A stretch of DNA of 6,998 bases from positions 1 through 6,998 of the forward strand of contig CAKUKJ010000118.1 in assembly GCA_934662525.1 (NCBI GenBank), written 5' to 3'. A model generated the notes under the pieces. The model did not search any database and was not told the DNA's origin. It saw only the letters and a program-made list of their open reading frames with translations. Within the stretch, counting starts at the first letter, position 1. The number at the start of each line of letters is the position of its first letter. Origin of the DNA: an uncultured Coriobacteriales bacterium. GTDB lineage: Bacteria > Actinomycetota > Coriobacteriia > Coriobacteriales > UMGS124. Both the position numbers and the translations under genes were made by a program. Shown here one piece after another: positions 1 to 6,630 of this stretch.

Positions 1-1
1 C

Positions 2-49
2 CTGATGGATGGGCCGTCTTTTCCCGGACTGGTGCCGCTCGTCACCTGA
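2..49 (+). other. Possible 3' end of an upstream + strand gene
   Basis: The frame starting at base 2 is open from the window edge and stops at TGA 47-49, giving a tail that ends in PGLVPLVT. Most codons end in G or C, as in the real genes of this window. The strong + strand terminator about 90 bases further on would suit a gene ending here. Frame 1 is also open, to a TGA at 73-75, so the choice between frames is not secure. The fragment is too short for any product to be named. Confidence 0.2.
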
Positions 50-59
50 AAACTGTCTC

Positions 60-89
60 TTGCAGATTTTGTTGAGGCGCGTTATAGTG
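60..89 (+). promoter_or_regulatory. Weak promoter candidate upstream of a terminator
   Basis: TATAGT at 84-89 resembles a -10 box. TTGCAG at 60-65, 18 bases upstream, is a poor -35 match (3 of 6). If real, transcription would start near base 95 and end at the terminator at 140-178, giving an RNA of about 80 nucleotides with no convincing open reading frame of its own. This could equally be chance AT-rich sequence between two genes. Confidence 0.15.
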
Positions 90-139
90 ATTTGTGCGTT
101 TTTCATCAGGGGGATGTCGACGCTTTGTGGTTTTGGGGG

Positions 140-178
140 AACAGGGCAGGCTGCTTGCGAGTGGCCTGCCCTGTTTTT
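140..178 (+). terminator. Rho-independent terminator, + strand
   Basis: A perfect 12-base inverted repeat (AACAGGGCAGGC at 140-151 and GCCTGCCCTGTT at 164-175) encloses a 12-base loop. It runs directly into a T5 tract (174-178). The T-tract lies on the + strand only; the minus-strand side continues with a run of C. It therefore ends transcription coming from the left, from an upstream gene or a small RNA, and faces the convergent minus-strand regulator operon, which ends at 208. It may also give some stem-only termination for that operon. Confidence 0.85.
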
Positions 179-207
179 GTATGAGGCGCCAGGTGCCCGC
201 AGCAATC

Positions 208-1215
208 CTAACAGCCAAGCTTCTCAAGCAGGGCGCGGGCTAGGTCGCCAACCTGCGTGCGCAGGTCGGTGGGAGATATGACCTCGACGCCGCCAAGGCT
301 GGCGACGACGGCCTGGGGCAGCCAGGCCGATCCGGGCACCCAGGGTATTTGGGCGACGTAGGCCCCCGCCTCTTGCTCTGCGGCGCTGATATGGGCCGAT
401 TCCTCTGCGCTGGGGAACCGGCGCACCTCGATGCCGGGCCAAGCCCCCTTGTCGATGGCGGCGTGGTCGTGCACGGCAAGGACGGCCCACTCTGCTCTGC
501 TCATGTCGAGCCCGGCCTGCACGTCCTCGTCTTCTTCGCGGACTGCGAACGTCTCCCCCGTGGGCACGGGAGTTGCCTGAAGGCGGTCGAGCCTGAACGT
601 GCGCACGGCCTGCCTGGTGCGGCACCAGGCGCTGAACGACCAGCTGGCGACTGTGGTGTCGTACCAAACGGCAAGGGGCTCGACCTCGCGCGCCGAGCGC
701 TCCCCCTTTGCGTCGCGGTAATCGACGGCAAGGACATGGCGCCGCGCGACGGCGTCGGCAACGACCTCGAGCGCGCCGTTCGGGACGGACGCCTGTCCGG
801 CAACGGTGTCGAAGCGGTCGAGCTTGAGGTGGGGAAGCGCGCCCGCAACGAGGCGCGCAAGGTGCCCGTCGTTGTCCATGCCGGAGGAACGCAAGGCCAC
901 GAGCAGCGAAAACGCCTCGGAGCGAGAAAGGCGCATGAGGCCGTCGAAGGCGAAGTCGAGGCGTTGGGGCACGATGTGACCGCCGTCGTCCACCTCGATC
1001 CATGCCGCCGGCAGGGCATCCCCGCAGCCGTAGTCGATCTTGTCGATGATGCGCACGGCGTCTTGTTCGCTCATGCCCGCCAGCTCGCAGAACCGTGCCA
1101 TCCCAATCGGCTCGCCCGCCTCAAGCGGGTTGGCGGGAGCAAGCGCGTTCACGGTCTGCAGCACACGGATCATCTTCTCGAGCGTTGTGCTCTTTGCCTT
1201 GCGGCCCTTAGCCAT
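208..1215 (-). CDS. PafC-like WYL-domain transcriptional regulator
   Basis: A 335-residue predicted DNA-binding regulator, cytoplasmic. Residues about 10-65 form a divergent winged-helix region (TTLEKMIRVLQ, then ARFCELAGMSEQDAVRIIDKI). They are followed by a PafC-type middle segment (LDFAFDGLMRLSRSEAFSLLVAL, about 86-108). The WYL domain spans about 145-222: DYRDAKGERSAREVEP, then SWSFSAWC in place of a canonical Trp-Tyr-Leu, then the conserved Arg-rich strand RTFRLDRL (205-212). A WYL C-terminal extension follows to the end. I chose ATG 1213-1215 over the in-frame start 45 bases upstream: it overlaps the upstream stop codon in ATGGCTAA, with an AAGGA sequence about 12 bases before it. This 8-base overlap implies translational coupling with the PafB-like gene, and the PafB-then-PafC order matches the actinobacterial operon. 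In mycobacteria PafBC activates a RecA-independent DNA-damage regulon; that role here is inferred from homology and order. Confidence 0.82.
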   Translation of the reverse strand: MAKGRKAKSTTLEKMIRVLQTVNALAPANPLEAGEPIGMARFCELAGMSEQDAVRIIDKIDYGCGDALPAAWIEVDDGGHIVPQRLDFAFDGLMRLSRSEAFSLLVALRSSGMDNDGHLARLVAGALPHLKLDRFDTVAGQASVPNGALEVVADAVARRHVLAVDYRDAKGERSAREVEPLAVWYDTTVASWSFSAWCRTRQAVRTFRLDRLQATPVPTGETFAVREEDEDVQAGLDMSRAEWAVLAVHDHAAIDKGAWPGIEVRRFPSAEESAHISAAEQEAGAYVAQIPWVPGSAWLPQAVVASLGGVEVISPTDLRTQVGDLARALLEKLGC

Positions 1216-2206
1216 GCAGCATCGCCGTCCTTTCCAATCCCTGCTCGAGCGTCTCGACAAGCTCGTCGGGGCCCGTTGCGACGAGCCCCGCCTCCATCAA
1301 CGCCCCGGCGGCCCACCGCGCAGCCCGAGAAAGGTCGTGCGCCTCTACCTGCCAGGTCGTCTCATCGACCCAGTTGCCGTGCCCCGCGCAGAGACGTCGG
1401 GCCGGGGCGGTGCCGTCGGGCGCGGCCTTGAAGCTTGCAGGGATGTCTTGTGTGCCATACTCGAGCGGCAGGCCCCGATATGCGTCGACGGAGAAGTCGG
1501 CCGGCACCTCGAACGAGCGCTTCGTCGTCTTGACGCCCGCAAGCTCGATGCGGTCGTCGCGAAAGACGCGCATGCCCGACCTCGTGCGGTCCCAGGCCAC
1601 GAAGAACGTGTGCTCGTCATGTCGAAAGACCCCGTAGATATCCACATTGCGGGTGGAGGAGACCCCTTGGGCGTCGCGATAGTCGAACGTCACCCCATGT
1701 CGGTCGGCATATCCGGCAAGAAGCGCCTCCCAACCGGCTGCCTGCGCGGCGTCGTCGCGCACGGCAGACCCCAAAAGCGACCTGGCCTGGCCCGAGCCAA
1801 GCGCAAGTTTGTCATGTGCGCGGCGCAGACGGTCGAGGTAGGCCTCGTTGCCTGGATGGCCGGCCTGCTGCTGCGACGCGATGTAGGCCTCCAACAGCAG
1901 GCAGATTTCCATGGCTGGTTGGGTGAAGCCCGGGTTGGCCTGCATATAGGTTGCCCGCTTGTCGACGCGCCAGGCGACCTGCTCCCCCGCCGTCTTGACC
2001 TCTTCCAGGTAGATGCCATTGTCTTTCAGGTCTTCGCGCATGCGGCGAAACGTGCGCTCGTATGACTCCTCCTGCAGCCCGCCCGCTCCCAAGAACCCGC
2101 GCTCCGCCATCTGGCGCACGCTCAGGGGCTCGCTCAGGGCCCAGAAGAGCAGCATGAGCCGCTCGTCTGCCTTCACTTGGGGAGCTACGGCCTCTATCTC
2201 GCTCAT
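1208..2206 (-). CDS. PafB-like WYL-domain transcriptional regulator
   Basis: A 332-residue predicted regulator and first gene of the two-gene minus-strand operon. Residues about 12-85 look like the PafB N-terminal winged helix: ADERLMLLFWALSEPLSVRQM, then ERTFRRMREDLKDNGIYLE (50-68), the usual wing element before the WYL part. The WYL domain lies at about 155-228: FDYRDAQG (174-181), then HTFFVAWD where Trp-Tyr-Leu is expected, so the name-giving triplet is degenerate, then RVFRDDRI (213-220) carrying the conserved arginines. I chose ATG 2204-2206 because AAAGGA sits 6 bases upstream; the longer in-frame start at 2263 adds 19 residues and would overlap the promoter region. Length fits PafB (about 330). 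The two WYL proteins share the same architecture but differ clearly in sequence, as expected of a PafBC heteromer. No pup, proteasome or pafA gene is visible beside it. Confidence 0.82.
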   Translation of the reverse strand: MSEIEAVAPQVKADERLMLLFWALSEPLSVRQMAERGFLGAGGLQEESYERTFRRMREDLKDNGIYLEEVKTAGEQVAWRVDKRATYMQANPGFTQPAMEICLLLEAYIASQQQAGHPGNEAYLDRLRRAHDKLALGSGQARSLLGSAVRDDAAQAAGWEALLAGYADRHGVTFDYRDAQGVSSTRNVDIYGVFRHDEHTFFVAWDRTRSGMRVFRDDRIELAGVKTTKRSFEVPADFSVDAYRGLPLEYGTQDIPASFKAAPDGTAPARRLCAGHGNWVDETTWQVEAHDLSRAARWAAGALMEAGLVATGPDELVETLEQGLERTAMLHG

Positions 2207-2251
2207 GGGCGGTCCTTTCGGCATGCCTCGGCGGCGATGCGATATCAGCAA

Positions 2252-2282
2252 AGTATGCGACAAATTACGGAAGTCGGGTCAA
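2252..2282 (-). promoter_or_regulatory. Candidate promoter of the PafBC-like operon
   Basis: Read on the minus strand, TTGACC (2277-2282) is a good -35 box and CATACT (2252-2257) a fair -10 box, with a 19-base spacer, slightly long. Transcription would start near 2245, leaving a leader of about 40 bases before ATG 2206. Between them, TTGTCG (2258-2263) resembles the first half of the mycobacterial PafBC-dependent promoter element (TTGTCRGTG). The second half and the following TANNNT do not match well. Confidence 0.4.
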
Positions 2283-2305
2283 ACAGGGGCGCTTCGTGAG
2301 ATGAT

Positions 2306-2313
2306 TATAGAAT
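2306..2313 (+). promoter_or_regulatory. Candidate -10 box for the + strand genes
   Basis: TATAGAAT contains TAGAAT (2308-2313), a 5 of 6 match to TATAAT, about 50 bases upstream of the ATG at 2362. No convincing -35 box is seen 16-18 bases upstream, where the sequence is G-rich. The promoter may therefore need an activator; the divergently transcribed PafBC-like pair is a possible but unproven one. Confidence 0.35.
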
Positions 2314-2350
2314 CTGTATGTGAGCCCTCATCGCGCCTCACGAGAAACGA

Positions 2351-2356
2351 AGGAGT
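2351..2356 (+). promoter_or_regulatory. Ribosome binding site deciding the start at 2362
   Basis: AGGAGT, within ACGAAGGAGT, lies 5-6 bases ahead of ATG 2362. It favours this start over the in-frame GTG at 2320, which has no purine-rich site before it and lies almost on the -10 candidate. Confidence 0.75.
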
Positions 2357-2361
2357 TTCAT

Positions 2362-3924
2362 ATGTGCGCAGCCCCCAACGGTAGCCACTTCCCATCTGCC
2401 GGCCATACCGGATCCGCCCATCTACGACCCGACGCCGCCCAGACGCGTTCCGAAAACATGCAGGTCGGAGTACCCAACGCGTCCGACACGTTCGCGGACA
2501 TGCCCGCCGTCACAGGTTTCGGCGGCTACACGCCCAACGGTAGCGACTCCACGCCCATGAGGCCCGTCTACACCGCAGCGCCCGCAGGCGAGACGGAGGA
2601 GTTCCTCGCCATCACGGGCGCGGCCGCCCAAGCCCGGCAGCAACCTGAGCTTGCCCCGTCCGACCAACCCGTGAGCGCGCCGGCCAACCCGCTTGTCGCG
2701 GCCAAGATGGCCAACGCCGGCCAGGCAAAGGAAGGCGGCCTCTTCCCCATCCAGGAGGTGGAGCCCAAGCGCGGCACGAAGGAGTTCGACACCACGTTCA
2801 ACGAACCCCGCTCCAAGAAGTCGGGCATCATCGTGGCTGTCGTCATCGTGGCCGTGGTTGCCGTCTTTGCCGCCGCGTACATCTATCTCACCAACAAGGA
2901 GGCCGCGCAGGCCCGCACGAAGCTCGACGCGGCAATCGAGACCCTCGTCTCGACCGATGCCGTCATCTCCAGCATCGACGGGGCCGTGGCCGAGGAGATT
3001 TCCACCGGCGTGACCCCCGAGGCGCTCTCGCTTGCCCTTGAGCAGACCACGACGACGCAGAACAGCCTGTCGAGCGCCGAGACGCAGGCAAGCGACGCCC
3101 TTGCCTCCTCGCGTCTGACATCCGAGCAGACCGACGCTGCCAACGCCGTGCTTACGAGCGTCTCGGCCCGTCGCTCCATGCTTGAGGCCGCCCGCCAGAT
3201 CCAGACGGCAACCTCCGCAAGTACTGTCGCCGCCGATGCCCTCAACCAGGTGTTCGACCTGGTGGCAGACGCGAACAGCAAGTATTCCTACGCCAACGAC
3301 CTGTGGAATTCCTACAACGGCGGCGGCGACATCAGCTGGCTGAACCCGCAGGACATCCTCGACAACGAGATGGCCGCATACAACGACATCCAGAGCGCCC
3401 TGCAGATCGTCGCCACGGCGAAGGAGAGCGCCACCAGCGTTGATTTCACGGCCGTCGAGAACGACTTGAACTGCTATGCCGACCTGCTGAACGCCCGCTA
3501 TACCCACAACAGCTATGCGATTGCGGGCGACACGGCCTCTGCCGACGCCCAGCTGGATTGGTTCAACACGGCATCTGCAAACCTCGATGCAGCCGCTGCC
3601 CAGATGTACTGGAGCACCGACGAGTACCTTGCCGCCTACGGCCCCGCCGACACCTCGGTGGACGCGTTCGTCTCCAACTACGCCTACGCCCGCGACAAGC
3701 TCGTCTCGGCCGATGACACGATTGCGGCCTATGCCGGGACGACTCCTGCGGTGAGCGGCGCGCTGCCTGAGGCTGCGAGCGCCTCCGAGGGCGAGGCGGC
3801 CTCTGGGGAGGATGCCTCTGCCGAGGGGGAGCCTGCCGAGGATGCGCAATCTGCCGAGGGCGAGGCTGCGGCCGAGGGCGACGCCGCCCAACAGGAAACC
3901 GGCGAAGACGGCCAGGCTGCCTAA
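2362..3924 (+). CDS. Single-pass membrane protein with acidic C-terminal tail, unknown function
   Basis: I do not recognise this 520-residue protein. It has four visible parts. Residues 1-150 are rich in Pro, Ala, Gly and Ser, probably disordered, with two related patches, TEEFLAITG and TKEFDTTFNEP. A basic stop (PRSKKSG) precedes one transmembrane helix at about 155-176 (IIVAVVIVAVVAVFAAAYIYL). By the positive-inside rule the N-terminus is cytoplasmic and the rest faces out. Residues about 180-460 are Ala/Ser/Thr/Asp-rich, mostly predicted helix or coiled coil, with a Tyr/Trp-rich stretch (KYSYANDLWNSYNGGGD). Residues about 464-520 form an acidic Glu/Ala/Gly tail with imperfect repeats such as SAEGE and EGEAA. 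There is no signal peptidase site, lipobox or LPXTG motif. It heads a same-strand run with the M28-like gene 108 bases downstream, so a joint envelope role is possible. A substrate-sensing or cell-wall-associated protein would fit the layout, but nothing proves it. Confidence 0.8.
   Translation: MCAAPNGSHFPSAGHTGSAHLRPDAAQTRSENMQVGVPNASDTFADMPAVTGFGGYTPNGSDSTPMRPVYTAAPAGETEEFLAITGAAAQARQQPELAPSDQPVSAPANPLVAAKMANAGQAKEGGLFPIQEVEPKRGTKEFDTTFNEPRSKKSGIIVAVVIVAVVAVFAAAYIYLTNKEAAQARTKLDAAIETLVSTDAVISSIDGAVAEEISTGVTPEALSLALEQTTTTQNSLSSAETQASDALASSRLTSEQTDAANAVLTSVSARRSMLEAARQIQTATSASTVAADALNQVFDLVADANSKYSYANDLWNSYNGGGDISWLNPQDILDNEMAAYNDIQSALQIVATAKESATSVDFTAVENDLNCYADLLNARYTHNSYAIAGDTASADAQLDWFNTASANLDAAAAQMYWSTDEYLAAYGPADTSVDAFVSNYAYARDKLVSADDTIAAYAGTTPAVSGALPEAASASEGEAASGEDASAEGEPAEDAQSAEGEAAAEGDAAQQETGEDGQAA
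3763..3920 (+). repeat. Low-complexity acidic repeat tract within the coding region
   Basis: Degenerate GCC-GAG-GGC-GAG type units encode alternating Ala, Glu, Gly and Ser (ASEGEAASGED, SAEGEPAED, SAEGEAAAEGD). They form the last 50 or so residues of the membrane protein. Such tracts arise by slippage and often vary in length between strains. No exact long tandem unit is present. Confidence 0.6.
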
Positions 3925-4018
3925 CCTGAGACTGAGCCTGTATCCACCTGCATCACCTGAGCACCCGGCCTTGAGCCATTTGAGACGCACGCGAAACGAA
4001 ACCACGAACGACATGCTT

Positions 4019-4024
4019 GGAGGA
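4019..4024 (+). promoter_or_regulatory. Ribosome binding site of the M28-like gene
   Basis: GGAGGA with an 8-base spacer to ATG 4033 fixes the start. The 108-base gap after the previous stop contains only a weak 6-base inverted repeat (3913-3918 with 3935-3940), no T-tract and no clear promoter, which supports read-through from the gene before. Confidence 0.75.
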
Positions 4025-4032
4025 ACCCCCGT

Positions 4033-6585
4033 ATGGCCGACGCCAAGGAAACCATGCGCTACCTCACGAAGGAATATGAGATCGCACCGGCAGGAACCCG
4101 TGAGGAGAGCGACGCCGCCACGGTCGTGGCGCGCGTTTTCCATCAGCATGGCCTTGAGACCATGCAAAAGAGCTTCAACTACACCTGGCATGGCAATCTG
4201 GGACTTTCGGTCATGCTGCTGCTGAGCGCCGTGTTCTCCCTGCTGGGAGCGCTGCTGTCGGGCGTGGTTTCCACGGTCATGTTCGTGCTCGTGGCGATTG
4301 TCGGCGTGCTGTATCTGCTCGACCGTAAGTTTGGCGTCAAGACATACAGCTGCCTGGGTCTTACAGGGTCGAGCCAGAACGTCGTTGCCCGCCACCCCGC
4401 CGCGGCCCCTACGGCTTCCGGCCAGAAGGCGCGCCCCGTCGTGGTCATCGCGCATTATGACACCCCCCGGGCCGACCTGCTGAGCATGCCCGCCGTCTCC
4501 TGGGTGAAGCCCTACATTCCGCGGATTCTCGACGTGTGCGTCGTTGTCGAGGTCGTAAGCCTGCTCGTGCAGGTGCTGCCTCTGCCCGCCGGCCTCAAGA
4601 ACGTCTTTGCGGCACTGGCTGTCATCGCCGCCGCCGTGCTTGTGGTGTGGGCCATCTGCAACCTGCTGCACCTCTTCGTGCTCCCCTACACCCTCGGCGC
4701 CAACGACAACAAGTCGGGCGTCGCCGCCGTGCTCGGCGTGCTCGACCGCATCCGCCCCGTTCCCGATGGCATGCCTTTCGGTCCCGACGACGAGGTGCGA
4801 GAGGGCGTGCCCGCCCCGGCTCCCACCCAGTCCGACGAGATGCCCGATGGCGAGAAGAAAAAGGCCCGTCGCGAGCAGCTTGCCGCGATGCTGCGCTCGG
4901 GCGACAGGGTCAAGGTCGATGTTGCGGGCAATGAGAGCAAGGCGGCTGACGGCGGCCAGACCGACGCCGACGACGGCCATGTGGTGATGCGCCCGCGCCG
5001 TCCCATCGACGAGCGACCCGAGGACGCCCACGCCCCCAAGCCCGTGCGTCACGGCCTGCAGGCCGTGCGCAGCTTGGGCATCCTGCCGCCTAGCTGTGAG
5101 ATCGAGTACGTTGACACCGAGGAGGGCAACGTCCATCGCGCAAGCGACCATGGCGTGTGCACGCCCGCCGCTCCCGCTGCCTCCACCATGCTCATCCCCT
5201 CTGCCCCGCTGGCCCAGCCCGCCCAAGCCGAGCTCGACCTGGACAACCAGGCTGCCCCTGCGCAGAAACCGGCCGAGCCCCTCGACCCTGAGGCGGCAAA
5301 GGACGCCGAGGCCGACGCGATGTTTGCCTCGATCGTGCGCGAGAACCATCTCTCGGGCGACCTCGACGCGGGCGGCAATGGAGCCACGACGCTGCTCGAC
5401 CCCGTGGGCGCGGGCACCGCGACCGTGACCTCCACCGACGAGCCCGACGCCGAGCTGCGCTCCTCTGCCAGCGCGCCTCGCGACGTCGCCATGCATTCGG
5501 CGAGCGTCTCGCAGCAGTTCGTGATGGACGAGCCCGACTCGTTCACCGCCTCGGCCATCCAGGACCCGACATGGGGCACCTCGTCGTTCAAGCCCGTCGC
5601 GGCAAGTCCCGCCCCGCGGTTCCTCGCTGATTTGCCCGACCCGGCCGTTGCGGCCGTCGACCCCTTCGGCGTGTCGAACATCCAGACGGTTGGCAACTAC
5701 AACCCCGACGATTTCTCGAGCATGGACTTCGCGACCGGCACGCACCAGACCGTGACGCCCGCAATGCTTGAGCAAGCCCGCCGCCAAGACCTTGCCGGTT
5801 TCTCCACCGACCTGACCGACTCGCCCAAGCGTGGGCGCAAGGCAAAGAAGTCGCGCCAGAAGGGGCGTATCTCCACGCGTGCGGCCGACATGCAGCAGCA
5901 GATGCAGGAGCAGTCGTTCAACGATTGGCTGGGTCTCGACGAGGGCTACGACGCCAAGAAGAACGGCGCGCAGATCGGCTCGTGGGACAACTTCAACGAC
6001 AACGACGGCAACAACGGCGGTGCCGGCAACAACCCCCGCTGGCAGGGCGGCGCAGCACCCCGCCGCACGCGCCACATGAGCCGCGAGGGCGAGGAGGCCG
6101 CGCGCGCCCGTCGCGCCGCCATGCGCCTGGGCGACATTGACCTCACCTCTCACGAGGTCTGGTTTGTGCTGACCGGTGCGGGCGAGGCCGGCAACGCCGG
6201 TATCCGCGACTTCATCGAGAGCTACCGCAGCGAGTTGCGCGGCGCCTACTTCATCAACCTCGAGTGCCTGGGAGTGGGCCGTCAGTCCCTGCTCATCGAT
6301 GAGGCCGCCGACCATGGCGCCGTGCATCCCGACCGCCGCCTTGTCAACATCTTTGGCCAGGTGAGCCAGGACATCAACCGTCCCGTTGCCCTGGAGCGCA
6401 TGCCGTGGCGCGCGAGCGACGCGAGCATCGCCCTTGAGCAGGGCTGCCGCGCGGTCACGCTGTGCGGCGTGGCGGGCGGCGTGCCCGCGAACGCCCAGTG
6501 GACGGGCGACTCGCCGGAGAAGCTCGACACGAACGCCATCGAAGACGCCGTGGACATGGTCGTCGAGGTCATCAAGAACGCGTAG
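4033..6585 (+). CDS. Polytopic M28-type peptidase homologue with large insert and degenerate active site
   Basis: An 850-residue membrane protein. Residues 15-50 (APAGTREESDAATVVARVF, then HGLETMQKSF) match the N-terminal lead-in of M28 aminopeptidases. A transmembrane hairpin (about 56-75, 78-96) precedes the metal motif AHYDTPRAD (H141, D143). A second hairpin (about 165-184, 191-217) precedes GANDNKSG (D225, the bridging metal ligand). Residues about 242-698 are a hydrophilic, low-complexity insert rich in Pro, Ala and Asp, with a basic patch (KRGRKAKKSRQKGR, 599-612), a Gln-rich stretch and an Asn/Gly run. The fold resumes at 700: FVLTGAGEAGNAG (E718), INLECLG (E744), RASDASIALEQG and a C-terminal AQWTGDSPEKLD. 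The usual Glu-Glu pair is Gly717-Glu718, so the catalytic base appears lost, and the final metal-binding His is Trp823 or absent. Even membrane crossings, no signal peptide and basic loops place all peptidase parts in the cytoplasm. It may be an inactive or single-metal peptidase. M28 family membership is firm; activity and substrate are unknown. Confidence 0.8.
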   Translation: MADAKETMRYLTKEYEIAPAGTREESDAATVVARVFHQHGLETMQKSFNYTWHGNLGLSVMLLLSAVFSLLGALLSGVVSTVMFVLVAIVGVLYLLDRKFGVKTYSCLGLTGSSQNVVARHPAAAPTASGQKARPVVVIAHYDTPRADLLSMPAVSWVKPYIPRILDVCVVVEVVSLLVQVLPLPAGLKNVFAALAVIAAAVLVVWAICNLLHLFVLPYTLGANDNKSGVAAVLGVLDRIRPVPDGMPFGPDDEVREGVPAPAPTQSDEMPDGEKKKARREQLAAMLRSGDRVKVDVAGNESKAADGGQTDADDGHVVMRPRRPIDERPEDAHAPKPVRHGLQAVRSLGILPPSCEIEYVDTEEGNVHRASDHGVCTPAAPAASTMLIPSAPLAQPAQAELDLDNQAAPAQKPAEPLDPEAAKDAEADAMFASIVRENHLSGDLDAGGNGATTLLDPVGAGTATVTSTDEPDAELRSSASAPRDVAMHSASVSQQFVMDEPDSFTASAIQDPTWGTSSFKPVAASPAPRFLADLPDPAVAAVDPFGVSNIQTVGNYNPDDFSSMDFATGTHQTVTPAMLEQARRQDLAGFSTDLTDSPKRGRKAKKSRQKGRISTRAADMQQQMQEQSFNDWLGLDEGYDAKKNGAQIGSWDNFNDNDGNNGGAGNNPRWQGGAAPRRTRHMSREGEEAARARRAAMRLGDIDLTSHEVWFVLTGAGEAGNAGIRDFIESYRSELRGAYFINLECLGVGRQSLLIDEAADHGAVHPDRRLVNIFGQVSQDINRPVALERMPWRASDASIALEQGCRAVTLCGVAGGVPANAQWTGDSPEKLDTNAIEDAVDMVVEVIKNA

Positions 6586-6589
6586 GGAA

Positions 6590-6614
6590 ACCGGCCCGTG
6601 CGCGGGTAGACGGT
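6590..6614 (+). other. Small interrupted hairpin after the M28-like gene
   Basis: CCCG (6595-6598) pairs with CGGG (6603-6606) across a TGCG loop, and ACCG (6590-6593) pairs with CGGT (6611-6614) outside a short asymmetric bulge. No T-tract follows, so it is not a standard terminator. It may be an RNA structure at the end of the transcript or chance in GC-rich DNA. Confidence 0.3.
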
Positions 6615-6630
6615 AGAGAGCAGAGACGCA

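Noticed and set aside
1..106. Minus-strand partial frame starting at ATG 104-106 and open to the window edge
   Set aside because: No Shine-Dalgarno sequence precedes it (the upstream bases are C-rich), it is only 35 codons, and its codon use is unlike its neighbours. It cannot be supported without sequence to the left.
9..281. 90-codon + strand frame across the terminator
   Set aside because: It runs through the terminator hairpin and into the 3' end of the PafC-like gene, with no ribosome binding site or recognisable domain.
349..2065. Long + strand open frames over the regulator operon (349-1431 and 1040-2065)
   Set aside because: They are shadows of the two WYL genes, whose conserved domains and ribosome binding sites lie on the minus strand. 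Their translations are Arg/Ala/Gly-rich without motifs.
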